Assembly (NCBI GenBank): GCA_034440615.1
Contig: JAOTOM010004371.1
Location: 87,001 to 151,000 of the forward strand
DNA length: 64,000 nt
From: Ashinkailepas kermadecensis
Taxonomy: Eukaryota; Arthropoda; Thecostraca; Neolepadidae
Direction of reading: 5' to 3'
Shown here piece by piece: positions 30,776 through 43,905 of the stretch. The notes under the pieces were generated by a model. That model was not told the DNA's origin and made no database searches. It saw only the letters and a list, made by a program, of their open reading frames with translations. The position numbers and the translations under genes were made by a program. Position 1 is the stretch's first letter; every line of letters begins with the position of its first letter.

Positions 30776-32144
30776 GGACGGTGGCACACAAGCCTGGCGA
30801 TAACTTCAATCGTATTCTGGCGTTAAAATTTTGGAGGAGGAATGCTAATTCAGTTCGTCTGATGGAGTGGGGGACATGTAGTGGTTGCGGAAATTCGTTG
30901 TCAGTAACATTCTCCTGCTCTTACAGATGAAGTGTCTCGAAATTGATTCAAAATTGAGAGGAAGCGCAAGCGTCACCTTGGATGATCCCAGGCTGTGTAG
31001 AAGCGGATCTGCACGAGCTAATGTGGGAAATTTAAATAGCCTGGATTCAAAATGGGAGAAAGTTTTGTTACCGTCTTTTTCTGTGCGACGGCGCTTCAAA
31101 CAGCACTTCTTCGTCCACTTTTGCTATATGCAACAAAATACGTATGTCTTGATATAATCAGAAGCGAAAGCGTACAATAGACAGCGTCAAACCTTGGGTC
31201 ACATGCATATGGACGCAGAGGTAGACAAATACGCCCTCTAGAAGATCTTGGAAATCAAAAGGGCAGCGACCTCGACCCGCCCGGAGGTGGACGGCGGCGA
31301 AATCCGTCACTGACAGGTCAGGTTTTCGTAAATATAAAAATTAAGCAACGAAGAGCATCAAGGTATAGGTCATGATCTTCAATAAACGCCTTGCGATTCG
31401 CTTACAGAGAACAAACTGCTGATCGGCTGATAGCGTGTGGGACATTGCCCTTCAAAATCAAGGCTGATTTTTGTAATCCAACCAGCACTACTTTTTTCGA
31501 CTTTTGCTGTGTCTGCAAAGCTGCATGCATCAAGCTCGCATCACATCACCCCACCCTTGAGAGCCGCTCTTGTAAAGATGCATCAATGCAATGTTGGAAG
31601 TATGGAAATGCAGTGTGTAATGCACACGAATCCAGCGCAAAGGCCGAAACGGGAAGTGATCCAAACGCTCAACGGACGGACGGTGATGCGAAACGAATGA
31701 ACGTCAACTCGAAACGACTGAACTTGAACCCAAAATATAATCAAATCATAAGAGCAAGTTTTTGAAGTCTACGAACAACAGTACGAAACATTGCAGCATG
31801 TCTCATCGGATTACCAGTGCGCTGCATCGAATAGATACGGACGTGTACTTTGTCTCCAACCAGCTATATTATTGCGTCCTGCTCCCATCAGTGGTTACAG
31901 AGTATGACTATTGTGAATGTTGCTATGTTGTTATGCTGTTCTGTTATGTTGTTGTGATGTTAACCGAAAGGGAGTAAGTAGCAAATGCAACAATATTAAC
32001 CACTCTTCGTCTGCCTTTTATCCCCCCCCCCCTCATCCCCTCCATATCACGTGGATTGTGGAAGTTTTGGATCATTTGAAATTCACGCTTGGTCAAATGG
32101 CGTCTCACGCTAACCCTCATCCCACTGGGGAGGGGGGGGGGGTG
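30776..32144. other. Unannotated stretch
   Basis: Frames of 84-124 residues on plus (for example 31,391-31,765) carry no known motif. C-run at about 32,023-32,031 and G-run at about 32,131-32,141 are likely length-uncertain. Confidence 0.4.
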
Positions 32145-32562
32145 CACTGACACACTGCCACTGACACACTGCCACTGACACCGACACTGTCACTGACACA
32201 CTGCCACTGACACACTGCCACTGCCACACTACCACTGACACTGACACACTGACACTACCACTGCCACTGCCACTGCCACACTGACACTGATACACTGACA
32301 CTGCCTGGCTGACACTGACACTGACACTGACACACTGACACTGACACACTGACACTGCCTGGCTGACACTGCCTGGCTGACACTGCCACTGCCACTGCCA
32401 CTGACACACTGACACTGACACACTGACACTGCCTGGCTGACACTGACACACTGACACTGCCACTGCCACTGCCACTGACACACTGACACTGACACACTGA
32501 CACTGCCTGGCTGACACTGACACACTGACACTGCCACTGCCACTGCCACTGCCACACTGACG
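32145..32562. repeat. Hexanucleotide (CACTGA/CACTGC)n array
   Basis: About 70 hexamers of CACTGA, CACTGC and ACACTG type, with an inserted CTGCCTGGCTGACACTG phrase recurring several times. The Ser/Val/Cys/Gln minus frames (100-137 residues) are repeat artefacts. It abuts a tRNA-derived SINE head. Confidence 0.93.
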
Positions 32563-32640
32563 GGCATGGCCAAGTGGTTAAGGTGTTGCGCTCTGGGTAC
32601 CGAAGGTCCCGGGTTCAACACTCACACCACTCGGGCCATT
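32563..32640 (+). mobile_element. tRNA-derived SINE head (or tRNA pseudogene)
   Basis: The stretch has an A box TGGCCAAGTGG followed by TTAAGG, and a B-box-like GGGTTCAACACTC (8 of 11 against GGTTCGANTCC), spaced as in a tRNA. The preceding CGGG and the phrase GAAGGTCCCGGGTTC are typical of tRNA-related SINE heads. The T-arm and acceptor stem do not pair, so it is not a working tRNA gene. The SINE body may run on towards about 32,820 (TGTTTCACTTGGGTGAAACA hairpin there), but no tail or target duplication was seen. Confidence 0.6.
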
Positions 32641-33109
32641 TTCCAATCCCGCGGCCCACCGGCGAAACAGTGTGGGCGGCGCCATTAGCCGTGCTCGTGC
32701 ATAAAGTGCGTCGAGAACCACCCAACAGGCAAACAAAACTGCTGGTGAACACTGCGTGTGCGGAGCATCACGTCTGCCTGCTGGCCGCTGGCTATTCATG
32801 CATTGTTTCACTTGGGTGAAACAGCTTGGCGCTTGTCATCCGTGCTTGCATCCCAACGGACGCCTCGGTACCGGTGTTGAGGGTAGTGGGGGTGGGTGTG
32901 ATGCAGTCATTGATCTAATATTGCTGGGGTGAAGTCACTTGGCATTTGGCTCCTGGTCCCGGCAGCCTGAGAACAAAGACGGCAGCCGGTTTTGAACGAC
33001 AGCTTCTTAATGATGCCATTTGTATGTAACGTTAGCGTGCGATGGTGAGCATCTGGTAGCTACAAGTCGAGTTAAGCCTGGCTTTTGTTAAGAAAAAAAT
33101 GCACTTCGA
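32641..33109. other. Unannotated spacer, possible SINE body
   Basis: Holds a 7-bp hairpin GTTTCAC/GTGAAAC near 32,804-32,821. Nothing else is supported. Confidence 0.35.
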
Positions 33110-33700
33110 CCGATAATTATATCTGATGATCTTAGAGTCAGAAAGCAATGCGAAGAGGCCAGAAGGAAGGCGTTTAAAATGCTACATCCCATCGAAAGAA
33201 ATGCACAATACAAAAGTGGTCATGTTATTACAAAGCTACTCAATTCCTTTCTCCGACCACATTTAAAATCCTGTGTTCAAATCCGGAGCTCCTATTTCAG
33301 AGACAGTATTGATCCTTGTCGCTCGTACAAAGAAGAGCAACACAAATGGTTCGGGAGCTGGACCATCTGGAAGGTATAAGTAGACTGGAGGCTCTTGGTA
33401 TGTTTTTACTCAGGTATCGCAGACTCAGGGGTATTTAATTCAAGATTGTAAACTTATTAAGGGCATGGACAGGCTAACTTCCATCACCTCTTTCAGTTTG
33501 ATGATGACAGACATAACACGAGAGAAAAACAGTCATAGTCACATAGTCACAGTCATAACACACTCTTTAAAACGGAGGAGGCTACATTGTCTGCTAAAAC
33601 CACTTAGTTTATTGTTTCACAGAGAGCAATCTGGCATTGGAACAAGCGTACCTCACATTGGGCATCTTGGACTCGCTGACAGCTTTTGACAAAGGAGCTG
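33110..33700 (+). pseudogene. CR1-like LINE reverse transcriptase C-terminal fragment
   Basis: On plus the conceptual sequence follows the thumb and C-terminal part of CR1-like reverse transcriptases. In order it shows DLRVRKQCEEARRKA (33,125), a LLNSFLRPHL-like word, RATQMVRELDHLEG in another frame (about 33,334), then LGMFLLRYRRLRG (about 33,391) and KGMDRL (about 33,460). The same blocks occur in the better-preserved CR1-like copy at 55,160-56,358 (QRKATRLISGI, YRRLRGDMIEMY). Several frameshifts and a lost stretch show it is dead. The fingers and palm are missing. Confidence 0.75.
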
Positions 33701-34365
33701 ATGAATGTATCAGTGAAAAGTATTTGGTACATGGATACATCTACTAAATGTATTGCGTGCACCAGATATGTATTTATAGTCGATTGAGGTGATATTAGAA
33801 TTCCTAGAGTGTTGAGTGATCAGTACCCGTTTGTTTGGTGTTCAGGACAACATTAACGAATTTTTTTATTTTTTTCCTTTGTTGTCGGGGTCTTTGGCTT
33901 GTTTTTCTCGTTCGTGTCGTTGTTGAAAACGAGATAGTGGATTGTCACGCACGAGATTGTTCGTTTTCACACCCTTGTACGAGCTCCCAGTGACCTTCCG
34001 GTGCATAGAATACATTTATGTGTATGTATATAAGATATTTGCAAGACACGTGCATACACATACAGATGTCCTCCGGCCGCGGATAGGACCTATAGTTTGC
34101 ATCCCCGGCCAGAAACTTGGCCTCCTCATGTATGTTGGTGGGCTGCAGCTAAGTTGACAGGGCAATCAATAGCTTGCGCTGGATCCTAAGCATCTTAGGA
34201 GCGAACATGTTGCATACTAACTTGCCCCGCCCCTCGTCTCGCCACGACCACAGCTATTGCCACTTTCCTTGCCTACAGACATTCTCAAATGTCGTTGCAC
34301 ATGCCGTGACTATGGCATGATATATCTCACATGCATATGCTGTGACTGACACAATTTCCTCCTGC
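33701..34365. other. Unannotated stretch
   Basis: No repeat or gene recognised; it may include the unidentifiable 3' end of the CR1-like fragment. Confidence 0.4.
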
Positions 34366-34900
34366 AGATGCTGTCCACTGCCCTGCGTGGAGGCGCTGCT
34401 CAAGACACCGGCTCACTGGACCACTTTCAGGGTCCAGCCGGTGTGACCCGACACGCGATGACCTGACCCCCGGTGAACCACTTCCGGTGATGGCCTGGCG
34501 ATGATATATCCAGCCGAACGCACACTGCGAGGCGAGCCGAGTGATTTGACGTGCGCCACTGGCGCCGCAGACGGTGCGAGCGGCGCGAGCGGCTCCTGCT
34601 GGCGCCATCCGCCGGCTGTCGCTGGCTTCGGCAGCCCGTTTGCTGGCAAACGGCGAGCACTGGTGATTTGTGTGTCGATGTCGCGGGCCTAGACTAGGTG
34701 GTGTCGGCGCTGGCGCCGGGCTCCAGCGGTCCCGCCGGCCCAGGCGTTGCCTCGGGGGAGAAGGGTCGGAAGACTCGGGTCACGCGGCGGCGACAGCCGA
34801 TTCGGCCGGTAGTCGGCCGTGCGCGAGGTCAGTTCAGTCAGGATGTGTCACTCCAGATGAGCCGGCATCCACATTCCGCACACACAAGTCAGATGGGAAA
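34366..34900. other. CpG-rich stretch, possible promoter
   Basis: CpG-dense with overlapping open frames of 60-93 residues on both strands and no family motif. No TATA or CCAAT pair convincingly fixes a start. Confidence 0.3.
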
Positions 34901-37315
34901 ATGTGCAATGGGTAGCCCTATAGCGGTATAAAGGTGATGGCCATTTCGGGATTGGACCGCAACTTCACCAGATCCCGTGCTGCTTTGTGTCATTAAATGT
35001 GTTCCATCGATTTCCACGTAGGTCTCATTTCTTCTGGTCATGTGATCCCATTGCATACCACATGCCATTATATCCATAGCGTATATATGTCGCAAGGTAA
35101 GCCCGCCAATTGTACGGGCTGGCCAGGAGTAGCGCCCGCACCAATCAGCAAGACGTCTGTTAGGTAAACACGAGCTCAATTCAACCCTCACCACTCCCTA
35201 ATCAACCGTTCTTTCTTATCTCAAAGGACTAAGCGGTTCGTTGGCCAATGTTCGTTAGACTGAGCACGTCCGGGCATGAAATGCCCGCATATTCACACTT
35301 GGACAATAAACCAGGCCTCGCCAGTGTCACAGTGGGCCCCGATGCAGCAGAGGCTGCATAGATCGGAAGCTGCCGACACCTGACTGAGATACACGTTCAC
35401 TAGAATGGAATGTGGATGCACGATGCAGAGTAGAGCGCATGTAAGGGCACAACGTGTATGGCATAGCTCCTAGAAATCGTTAAGATATCAGTAATGCGTG
35501 ACGACATCGTAAATGATGGCGCCATCCATGATGTCTTTCTGCGCCAACACCCAAGTTATTGATGGATTTTTCGACGGTAGCATGCGCCGTTTTTCTATGG
35601 CTCTGTTGCTAACGAGATCCTAAGTGAACGGCACCCAAGTGAGATAGCCGGTGGCTCGCTGTTCTGACTGGAGGGGGGGGGGGGGAGACACACTCGCTGT
35701 GCTGACCACGCCCAGATCGCGTCGCGTGACCTGACCTCCGACCCTGCCAGGCGACCCTCGGCCGACGGGTCCGGTGGCGGCCGTGCAGCCCGAAAGCTCA
35801 TGCGTCTCGTGTAGAAAGTGCTAGCTCGATGAACGTGGGATATTTCAGCGAAGGGATGTACGACTGCGCGTTGTAAATATTGAACTTTCACGAATTGATT
35901 TATTGATATTTCACGAATAACTCGTTGAAAATCATGTCCTCAATTATTTTTTGTACCATCTGTTTGAGGGAAGTATACGAAGATCATTTTGTCATATTCG
36001 TAATTTTCTTGCGCACCTCACTTTCCTCAAAATAGTATTCATCAATTCTAAAAACAGTGAATTTGTTTCCATTTCATTTCCTTCTGCAAATCCTCTCAAA
36101 GTTTCGTTCTAATAAACATGGGTAGAAACCAACAAAATGTTGCTACTTGACGTAACTAGTAGCTAAATCTGCAATCTGTGCGAAGTAAAATAGTAGTTTG
36201 TGTATTTTAAAAATAATCCAGAAACCATCACAATCAAGTGTTCAGTAGTGGAAGCTGCATGCATCACTGGAAGACGAGAAGAAAGAGAGCATCGAGACAT
36301 ATTGCCTGTTTTCCACAACCTAGTTGAAAAGTGGACATGAAGCTATAAATTGTATTATCATCCCATATTCATATTTTATCACTATTCGCATCACTGCATA
36401 TTCAACGAATACTGGTGGTAGGGAAATACACTAGGTCATAATACTGTCATTAGTGAATGGTGATACAATTTGAGAACGTTAATTAATTCCCGAAACTAAT
36501 CGCTTCCATGGAAACTATACACGAAAACAAATCAAAGATGTTCTTCACAACAATGAAAAGAAATCAAGGCCGTGGCTTAGCTTTGAACCGGAACGTTCAG
36601 GACTCAACATATTCTTTTCCAGTGGACGGTTCAATAAAATTCACCCGTGTGAACCAGCCCTACATGTCCGATATGGATCAGAGATTACACCCTGTCCTGT
36701 GAGTGGCATGAATGACACTTGTACGGTTAGATATTAGATGTCAGACGTTGCCATTTGATGCTATTCCATATATTAATATATATATACGCAATAAAGTCAA
36801 GCGGTTAACTCATCAAACAAGCGAGTCCATCAGTTAACTCGCCAAACAGCTTATAAAATGTTCCACTTTATAGGGTAATATTGCATAGCAAAGTTTCAAA
36901 AACGTACCGTACTTATCGAGTCACGTCTTTTAGTGGGTGATCACACCGGCACGGTCGCTTTACTGCTGCTGGTTATGGTTCCACCAGCGTATGTTGCCAT
37001 AACAGAAACGAAGATCTGTGCTTTATGCGGCGAACGAGGGCGAGGGAAGGACGAATCACGATTGATAAAGAAAGATACAATGAGGAAAACCACAATCAAT
37101 GCCATGCTGTTGCTAGTTTAGCTGCTAATGATAAAGAGCCGACGCCAAGGTTGCAAAGATGTATGCTTTATCGAGTTATTATTTGTTTGACATGCATGAG
37201 GTGTGTTAAGCCTCAAATTGCTAGTTCTTGCTAATGTGATCTGAATGTAATGAAATCGGATATCGCGAAGATCTGTCTGCATGATCAGTTTTCATTTACC
37301 TGCAATTTCCATATC
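34901..37315. other. Unannotated stretch
   Basis: Ordinary AT-balanced DNA. G-run of about 12-14 at 35,671; short CpG-rich patch at 35,690-35,800. No gene motif. Confidence 0.45.
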
Positions 37316-37507
37316 CGACGTCGCGGTGCTTATTCCGACTGTGAGGTATCCCGCTATTCAAAGCCATTTCCCCATGGATCGATGCCGTCTGTCATGTTCT
37401 GTGTGCGTGCGCCGCGGTGCTTCTTCCGACTGCGAGGTATCCCGCTGTTCAAAACCATTTTCCCATGGGTGGATGCCGCCGATCGTTGTCTGTGTATGGC
37501 GGACGTT
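37316..37507. repeat. Tandem duplication of about 96 bp
   Basis: CGCGGTGCTTATTCCGACTG (37,321) and CGCGGTGCTTCTTCCGACTG (37,413-37,432 region) begin two adjacent copies. Both continue GAGGTATCCCGCT, then TTCAAA, then CCATTT, then CCCATGG, GATGCCG and TCTGTGT. The copies differ at about one base in seven. Confidence 0.85.
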
Positions 37508-39437
37508 GCCTCGTAGTTTGTGTTGAGGTTCGCCAACCACTAGCTTGAAGTTCTCTGAAGTCTGATCGCACCCCAGCCGACTTTTGGTCCCTCACGGGAT
37601 GGATTTGTCTGCGTCTGTGTGCGGGCTCGCTGCTGCTTGTTAAGCAACTTGCCCACTATCCAGTTATTGGCGACATTACTTGCTGTACCGCTTGACCTTT
37701 TTACTGCGGTTGATGTGCTTGCTGACCATGCGGCTTGACCACGCGATGCTGATAGAAACATGCTTCACCCGTCGCCGGTGTTTTATTGCCCACACCATGT
37801 GCGATTGGTCACATCTGCCTTTTCTGGAGCGACCCGGGCATCGTCTGTTCTCTAGTCCCCTGCACTGCACCGGAACCAACCTCTGAGGCCGTTCACCCAT
37901 TGCCCTCGTTGGACTGTTACCCTGTGGATGTTTTGCATCTCTGCGTGCAATGTGTGATCCTTGTGTATCCCAATGCCAGGAGCAATGTTGCAAACAGCTA
38001 TGTGATGTGCACGATGTCATATGTTTAGATGTAAGCCGGCGCACAGGGTAGTCACCGACGCAGCCCGAAGTACATGTCAATTTCGGTTTGTCATGCTATA
38101 TGCGAATTGAATAAAATGTTATTGATGTATGTTGAAAGACGGACATTTTTTGGTACAGCTTTGCAATGATGGGAAAGTGACCAGCACCACCTAATTTATA
38201 TGTTATTACCGTGGCATCTTTTCACAGTAGAAGCGAGTTACCAGAAAAAATCTTGCCGCTGACGGTATTTTTTCGAATTATACTACATCGAGGTTCATAA
38301 AACCAATCGCAAAACAATTCTCCGTCACGAAAAACTCAGCATATTCAACGGACCCGACGGTTTTTTGTTTGTTTCATACAGCCCAGATGCGGCTGAAACG
38401 GTGAGAATAGAGCAACACCAACGGACGAAAAGTTTGGAAAATGCGACAGAAAAAATCAACACACCGGCTGCGTTTTTTTATTTGCCGTAAATGCGTGGTT
38501 GCGGACCGAACCACATGGAATTTGCCTAGGATTTTTGGTGGAATAGTATTCTGTGGCCGAGCACATAACATGGCTGGACTTTTATTACCATTGGGAGTTA
38601 CAGTTGATTATGAACATTGATTGAAGGCCACGATGGTGTCGTCGGATAGTGTTCCGCCGGAGATAACATAGGAATGGTTCTGGGCTGGCTCATTCAAGTT
38701 GGCAGCAGGAGTGTAGCTTGTATGCTTTTGAGATGGCACTTGGCCACCTACCCCCCCCCACCCGACCAATGTTGACATTACCCCCAATAGTGTCAACATT
38801 TATCCTGGGACCCTATGTGGTAAGCACCCCAAATTTAATTGAGCTCACCCATTGCATTGATGTATTGTGTCCTCTCAATAATTTTCAGAAGAATACACCT
38901 ATGGCTGGTGGGCACCTAACTAGGACATATACCCTTGAGAGGATTGCAGCTAGTTGGTGGAAAAACATTGTTCTTTGTGTCAGTATTTTCAGTCAGTATT
39001 CATAGGCCCTAATAAGAATCGTGGCAGCATTGGTGTGGCTGCGTGGCATAGGCCACACCTGCCACATGACATTGGCCACCCGTGTCTGTACCGAATCAAG
39101 ATGGGATTTGTGGTGATATCTAGACACCTGTCTGTATCGGTGCCCATTATAAGAAGATGACATTGACATATTTTTATCCAGGATTAGCAGCTTTGCAAAA
39201 GTAAACATGACAAATGGTTACATTTAGGGGTGGAACCTTTCAGATGTTGGATCACGTAAAACAAAACTTAGTAACGTACAACATTCTAACCTAACCAAAC
39301 TCCATGCTTTTTAATGGATTTTTTTGATGGCATACAAATGACACTTGCAGATGCTCGGTGGCATACATCGTGTATGCATATTGCCTATGGATGATGGCTT
39401 GTGAAGTTCCGACATCATCCCGACATGCGGCTAAAAG
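37508..39437. other. Unannotated stretch
   Basis: A few frames of 60-134 residues (37,676-38,080 minus is the longest) are unidentified. C-run at about 38,752-38,759. Confidence 0.4.
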
Positions 39438-39500
39438 CCTGGGCCTGGTAGAAGTGCCCCCGATGACCTATTGGTAGAATTTCCTTCGATGACGTATTGG
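39438..39500. repeat. Short tandem duplication, about 28 bp
   Basis: CGATGACCTATTGGTAGAAT and CGATGACGTATTGGTCGAGT follow each other. Confidence 0.7.
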
Positions 39501-39974
39501 TCGAGTTGCCTGCAGTCAGTCGTACGTCAGACGTCAGAGAGTCGAGGCGTGCCGACTGTGCTCTCGCTTGATGTTACGGTTGGTGCGTCTTTGTTTTTTT
39601 AATACTAACCTCCTGCTTGAATGAATGCAATTCAATATGGCCGTGTGTCACCCCGCTCCTTCCCATATCCATTATTTTAGTCTCCAGTGCGTCCCGTCCT
39701 ATAACCCGTAATCTCATTGCACCGCAAATGCCTCTCCGGATAAATTTGGCTTCGCTCGTACCCGTTGCCGTCGTGATGTATTTAATTCGCGATCGCATTC
39801 TAAATGTTGCATTTTCCCAACACGTTTGTATTTCGCCGTCACATGTATTCTTCTAGAGATGCATCCATATCGATTAGTTTCGTGACTCAATGAAAGTGAT
39901 AATTGTGTCATCCGCCACGCGCACCTAGACTTCCGTTGGATTCTACCCTAATTTGCTTAGCTTGTCCATGTATT
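39501..39974. other. Unannotated spacer
   Basis: Nothing supported; stacked CGTCAG words near 39,520-39,540. Confidence 0.4.
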
Positions 39975-40020
39975 ATGCACACACACACACCAACGAGCGC
40001 TCACGCTCAAGCGCACACCC

Positions 40021-40056
<36 letters not shown>

Positions 40057-40087
40057 GCACGCACGCACACACACACATACATACACA

Positions 40088-40122
<35 letters not shown>

Positions 40123-40153
40123 GCACGCACGCACACACACACGTACATACACA
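39975..40153. repeat. (AC)n microsatellite with duplicated interruptions
   Basis: AC dinucleotides with the segment CTCACGCACGCACGCACACA occurring twice (about 40,051 and 40,118), indicating an internal duplication of about 67 bp. Confidence 0.95.
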
Positions 40154-40316
40154 CAACACATGAGTACGTGTGTGCGTGTATGTACGCAATTTTTTTTTGC
40201 AAGAGCAATATTGTTGTTCTTTTCAAAATACAATACATCGCCTTATTGAAAAAAACAAGAGTTCAGTATCAAATAGGCTCGACGAAATGTAACTGCAAAA
40301 ATTTAAAATACGGGAA

Positions 40317-40570
<254 letters not shown>

Positions 40571-41607
40571 CATAAGTATGGCCGTGTGTGTGTATGTGTG
40601 TGTATGTACATGTATACAAACATACATGTAATGCGATGACATTACATGACAGACCAGTTCAGGGCGTCGTAAGGAACCCAATGTTTATTCGTCTGAGATA
40701 CTTCGATTGACGTCTCCATTTCGTTTGTGAGTGCCACTCAGCAGCCGACCGAGACTTTCAGTGAAACACCGCAGGACGAGCAGTTTGTTCGCAGTCAGTT
40801 TGAGGGTTTTGATCGTGAAACACAGCCGGTGGCAAACTGCAGCGCAGCAGGGCGGGAGTTGTGTACGTGACTCGGCCGGGGCCGCCCGCCGCCCAAGCCC
40901 AGTCGCAGTGCGTCGGCTTGAGAAGCAGAGATGCGGTGGAGACAGTAACGATCTACCCCACCCACCGGTGGTCTCTCCACCTGATCAGGCGCTTCTTCCC
41001 AGGCCAAATTAGGCTTCTCGAGCAGCCCGTCGCGGCGGAAGATTGTGAAGGTGAAGTCCGTCAGTATTCTGTTCAGTCTTCGCAGCACTCTTGTGATTGC
41101 ATGCGGGTTTGCTCGTGTTGGAGCGTAAAATTATGGCAAAACCAACAGACCAGGATGTATTTTGCAGTTCTTTTCTACGAAACGGAGCAAATTGGCATAT
41201 TAATCGGACACGAGTACCTAGCGCCATGCTTCTTGCAAGTGCATGCGCTAAATTGCTGATCGCAGTAAATATGAAGCACATTGCTATTCGGAGGAAGATA
41301 ATTTTGGGTGTTCAAGCATTTAGATGAAACTTGCTTTTTCCTGTCACAAATCCCCAGTCACCAGTGTTGGTTACTGCCCCTCCCACAGATGAACTAAAAA
41401 ATGCGGACGTCTCCCACCAAGCCACCACCGAAAAATGGCACGTCGATCGTTAGCGCTCCACAATGCTACAGTGGATCGCGTGCTTCTGTTGAGATATATC
41501 TCAATTGAGTAATTACTGGCTGCGGAAACACAAAGATAACTCAGTGGCGATATTGCCCTGGAGCGCTTCAGCGCTACCCGAAAGCACAATTAACTTCACT
41601 GACATCA
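40571..41607. other. Unannotated, partly CpG-rich stretch
   Basis: About 40,730-41,060 is CpG-rich with overlapping frames of 90-132 residues on both strands; none has a known motif. A promoter is possible but no element fixes it. Confidence 0.35.
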
Positions 41608-41690
41608 CTGTTCGGTGACAGTTGTCAGCCCCTTGTCGTTCGGTGACAGTTGTCAGCCACCTGTCGTTCGCTGTCATTTGGCAGCATCCA
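41608..41690. repeat. 28-bp tandem repeat, about 2.5-3 units
   Basis: GTTCGGTGACAGTTGTCAGC then C(C/A)C(C/T)TGTC, repeated, with a third diverged unit GTTCGCTGTCATTTGGCAGC. Each unit holds the palindrome TGACAGTTGTCA. Confidence 0.85.
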
Positions 41691-42964
41691 AATTAACTAG
41701 AGGTCATGCATGCGTTCACACTCACGTTTTCAGAGATCAACTGATGTAGTTTTTGCAAATCATTCTATGCATATGAAACTGTACTATTTGTAAGATTCTC
41801 GGACTTGTCTGAATTCTAAAGATAGATGTTGGAAAAGGTTTGTGCTTCGGCTTGGTTTGCCAAACCTTCAGCGAACTATGCTGGGTATACCGAATGATTA
41901 TGAAAACTCACTCACCATCGGTCGATGTACTCGTCATGTGTTAGCTACTCACTGCAATTGATCATGAATTAATGCCATGCATCATCCAATATTTTGAAAT
42001 TCATTCATTCATTCCAATAATTCATGAAATTAATTTCCATGAATCGCGAGTAACCATAGTCGGAAACGGTTTCGTAGTCTCCACTAAATCCTAAATATGT
42101 ACGTAGCAACGTCGAAAAAATCGGAAGGTCGTCCAGTACGTCAATTGCTTCCAGCCAGCACCCGTAGGGTCCAGCAACAAACTCCAAAAAAGCATGCGGC
42201 GCGTGACCTTCGGACCTCCCTGGTCATACGCATATTCCCATAAACATCAAAACCTCCTCACCATGCTGGGGAATAGTTTTAGCCCTACACCAACGCAGTT
42301 CCACACGATCAAAACAGCTCACGTTAAATGAAGCGGTGCCACCGGCCCTTTCCGACGGCTCGCTCGCAGCGAGAGCTTGACTAATCGCACTGAGCTTGCG
42401 GCTGGGTGCCTACCGACGTCCCTACAAGTGTTCACAAACAGTCGCTACGAGTATCACCAGGTCACTTACCCACTTACCTAGGCTTCCCTTCACATATCAA
42501 ATCTAGTGTCAACAAACAAAGGCGCAATGGCAAAGCTAAATAAAGCTGGGCGAGATGCACGAATATACTGTGAAGCTATATGTCCTTTCAGCAACTAAAT
42601 CGTGTCGGGCATCCCGGACGAGTGGACATTAATAAATCAATCTGACGTAAGCCGTTGACGACTTTATAGCCTACGTCACGGCGTCTCGAGTCCCCTCTCC
42701 TATACGTTAGACAGCTGGCTTAGATTTACACCAGCGACATTTATATCTCTTGATGCACTATATGGAAATGTAGTCACTTCCTTATAATTTATAACCCGTT
42801 TGTCGGAGGAGTACCAATTAGCTAAGCGTCCAACACAAAATATTGCCTGTTCGGTGTAGTGCCAGCTCTATATTTCGATTCCATCCAGTGAAACACTTAA
42901 CCACCACGGCTTATGGAACCAGTCTTACAAATTACTTTCACACCAAATAATCCAATGCTAAACC
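41691..42964. other. Unannotated; possible BEL/Pao 3' LTR region
   Basis: This lies downstream (on minus) of the BEL/Pao pol remnant, where the 3' LTR should be. On minus, TATAAAG-like and AATAAA-like words occur around 42,540-42,675, but without a second LTR copy the ends cannot be set. 41,691-42,300 shows nothing recognisable. Confidence 0.3.
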
Positions 42965-43171
42965 AGGACGACCTTGAAACGGAGGCGCAGTGCAGTGACA
43001 ACTCGACGATAATGGCAAGACCGCCGACCGCACCACGCCATCACGACTGGAGTGCGACTTGCCGATAACGCCACACCATTCTGGAGACATTGTCATCATG
43101 AATCAGTACCATAGAACTAACCCGGATGTCACCACGCAAGTGGAACTTGTGAACCACACGGGGAATGTCTC
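42965..43171 (-). pseudogene. BEL/Pao DUF5641-like C-terminal domain
   Basis: On minus, VLIHDDNVSRMVWR (about 43,120-43,080) followed in another frame by RDGVVRSAV matches the V-L-I-x-D-D-x-x-x-R-x-x-W ... R-D-G-x-V-R-x-A pattern at the end of BEL/Pao pol. A frameshift lies between the two words. Confidence 0.75.
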
Positions 43172-43495
43172 TCAAGTGCTCAGACGATAAGACTGACTAT
43201 TCAAGCGCTCGTCGCGATTCCTAGTACGATTCGAAAGATACACTTTTCGGATCCTGCAGAATCCTTCACTGAAGTCCAGCACCTGTCCCATCAGGAAACG
43301 ACTCAGGGTGAGTGGATTTGGGGATTTAATGTCATCACTCGTGTACATCAAGGGCCTCGAATTGATACAGGACTTCACCTCGTGCAGCACTGTTTCGAGC
43401 TCGGTCCTCGTGAGGTGACGATAACCTAGCGATTTCCTCAATTCGGACTTCACGGAGCAGGCCAGACGCTTCCACCAATATCCTCACCAAGGAGA
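43172..43495 (-). pseudogene. BEL/Pao integrase C-terminal part
   Basis: On minus, GYWWKRLACSVKSELRKSLG (about 43,490-43,430) matches the W-W-E-R-L-V-R-S-V-K block. The catalytic Glu of that block is Lys here, so the third catalytic residue is also lost. It is followed by HLTRTELETVLHEVKSCINS, RPLMYTSDD and PNPLTLSRFLMGQ, all typical of this family. Confidence 0.85.
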
Positions 43496-43581
43496 TTAGG
43501 GTGCGATGTACGACAGCGTATCATAACCTCCACAGGTCATAACCTTCACAGCGTGTCTCCTCAACAGCAAATCTATGCCCT

Positions 43582-43905
43582 TCAGAGTAGCCGCATCGTG
43601 TCAGAATTGACCACCGACTGCGTCCCTCTCCGTGCTGCAAAACGCCCGATTGCACACTCAGTCGAACAGTGACAGCAAGTCAACGAGCTCCACGTGCACG
43701 ACAACGAGCTCAACAACGAGCCCACGTGCACGACGCGAATCACGGCACGTGTGAACAGGCAAACGTACAGCTTCTCCATGGGAAAGTCGACACGAAATAC
43801 CGGGCCAGGAAAGCCCACACCAGTCACAGCGAAGGGCGGAGCCTGTGTTGCTCACAGCATGGCAAGCTGAGCAACATGTGCATTGCACGTATGGGCATCC
43901 TATTT
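43582..43905 (-). pseudogene. BEL/Pao integrase catalytic core, inactivated
   Basis: The minus frame begins TGVGFPGPVFRV (about 43,825), goes on to EKLYVCLFTRAVIRVVHV and ends RRGTQSVVNSDTMRL (about 43,590). Relatives read VG-x-DFAGP at the first position, so the first catalytic Asp of the D,D,E triad appears replaced by Gly here. The second Asp (NSD) is kept. A separate frame carries the upstream Cys-rich part (CTCCSACHAVSNTG). Frame jumps between the pieces show decay. Confidence 0.8.

Noticed and set aside
32110..32621. Ser/Val/Cys/Gln frames on minus
   Set aside because: Products of the hexanucleotide array.
32563..32640. Functional tRNA gene
   Set aside because: A and B boxes are visible but acceptor and T stems do not pair and the B box is mutated.
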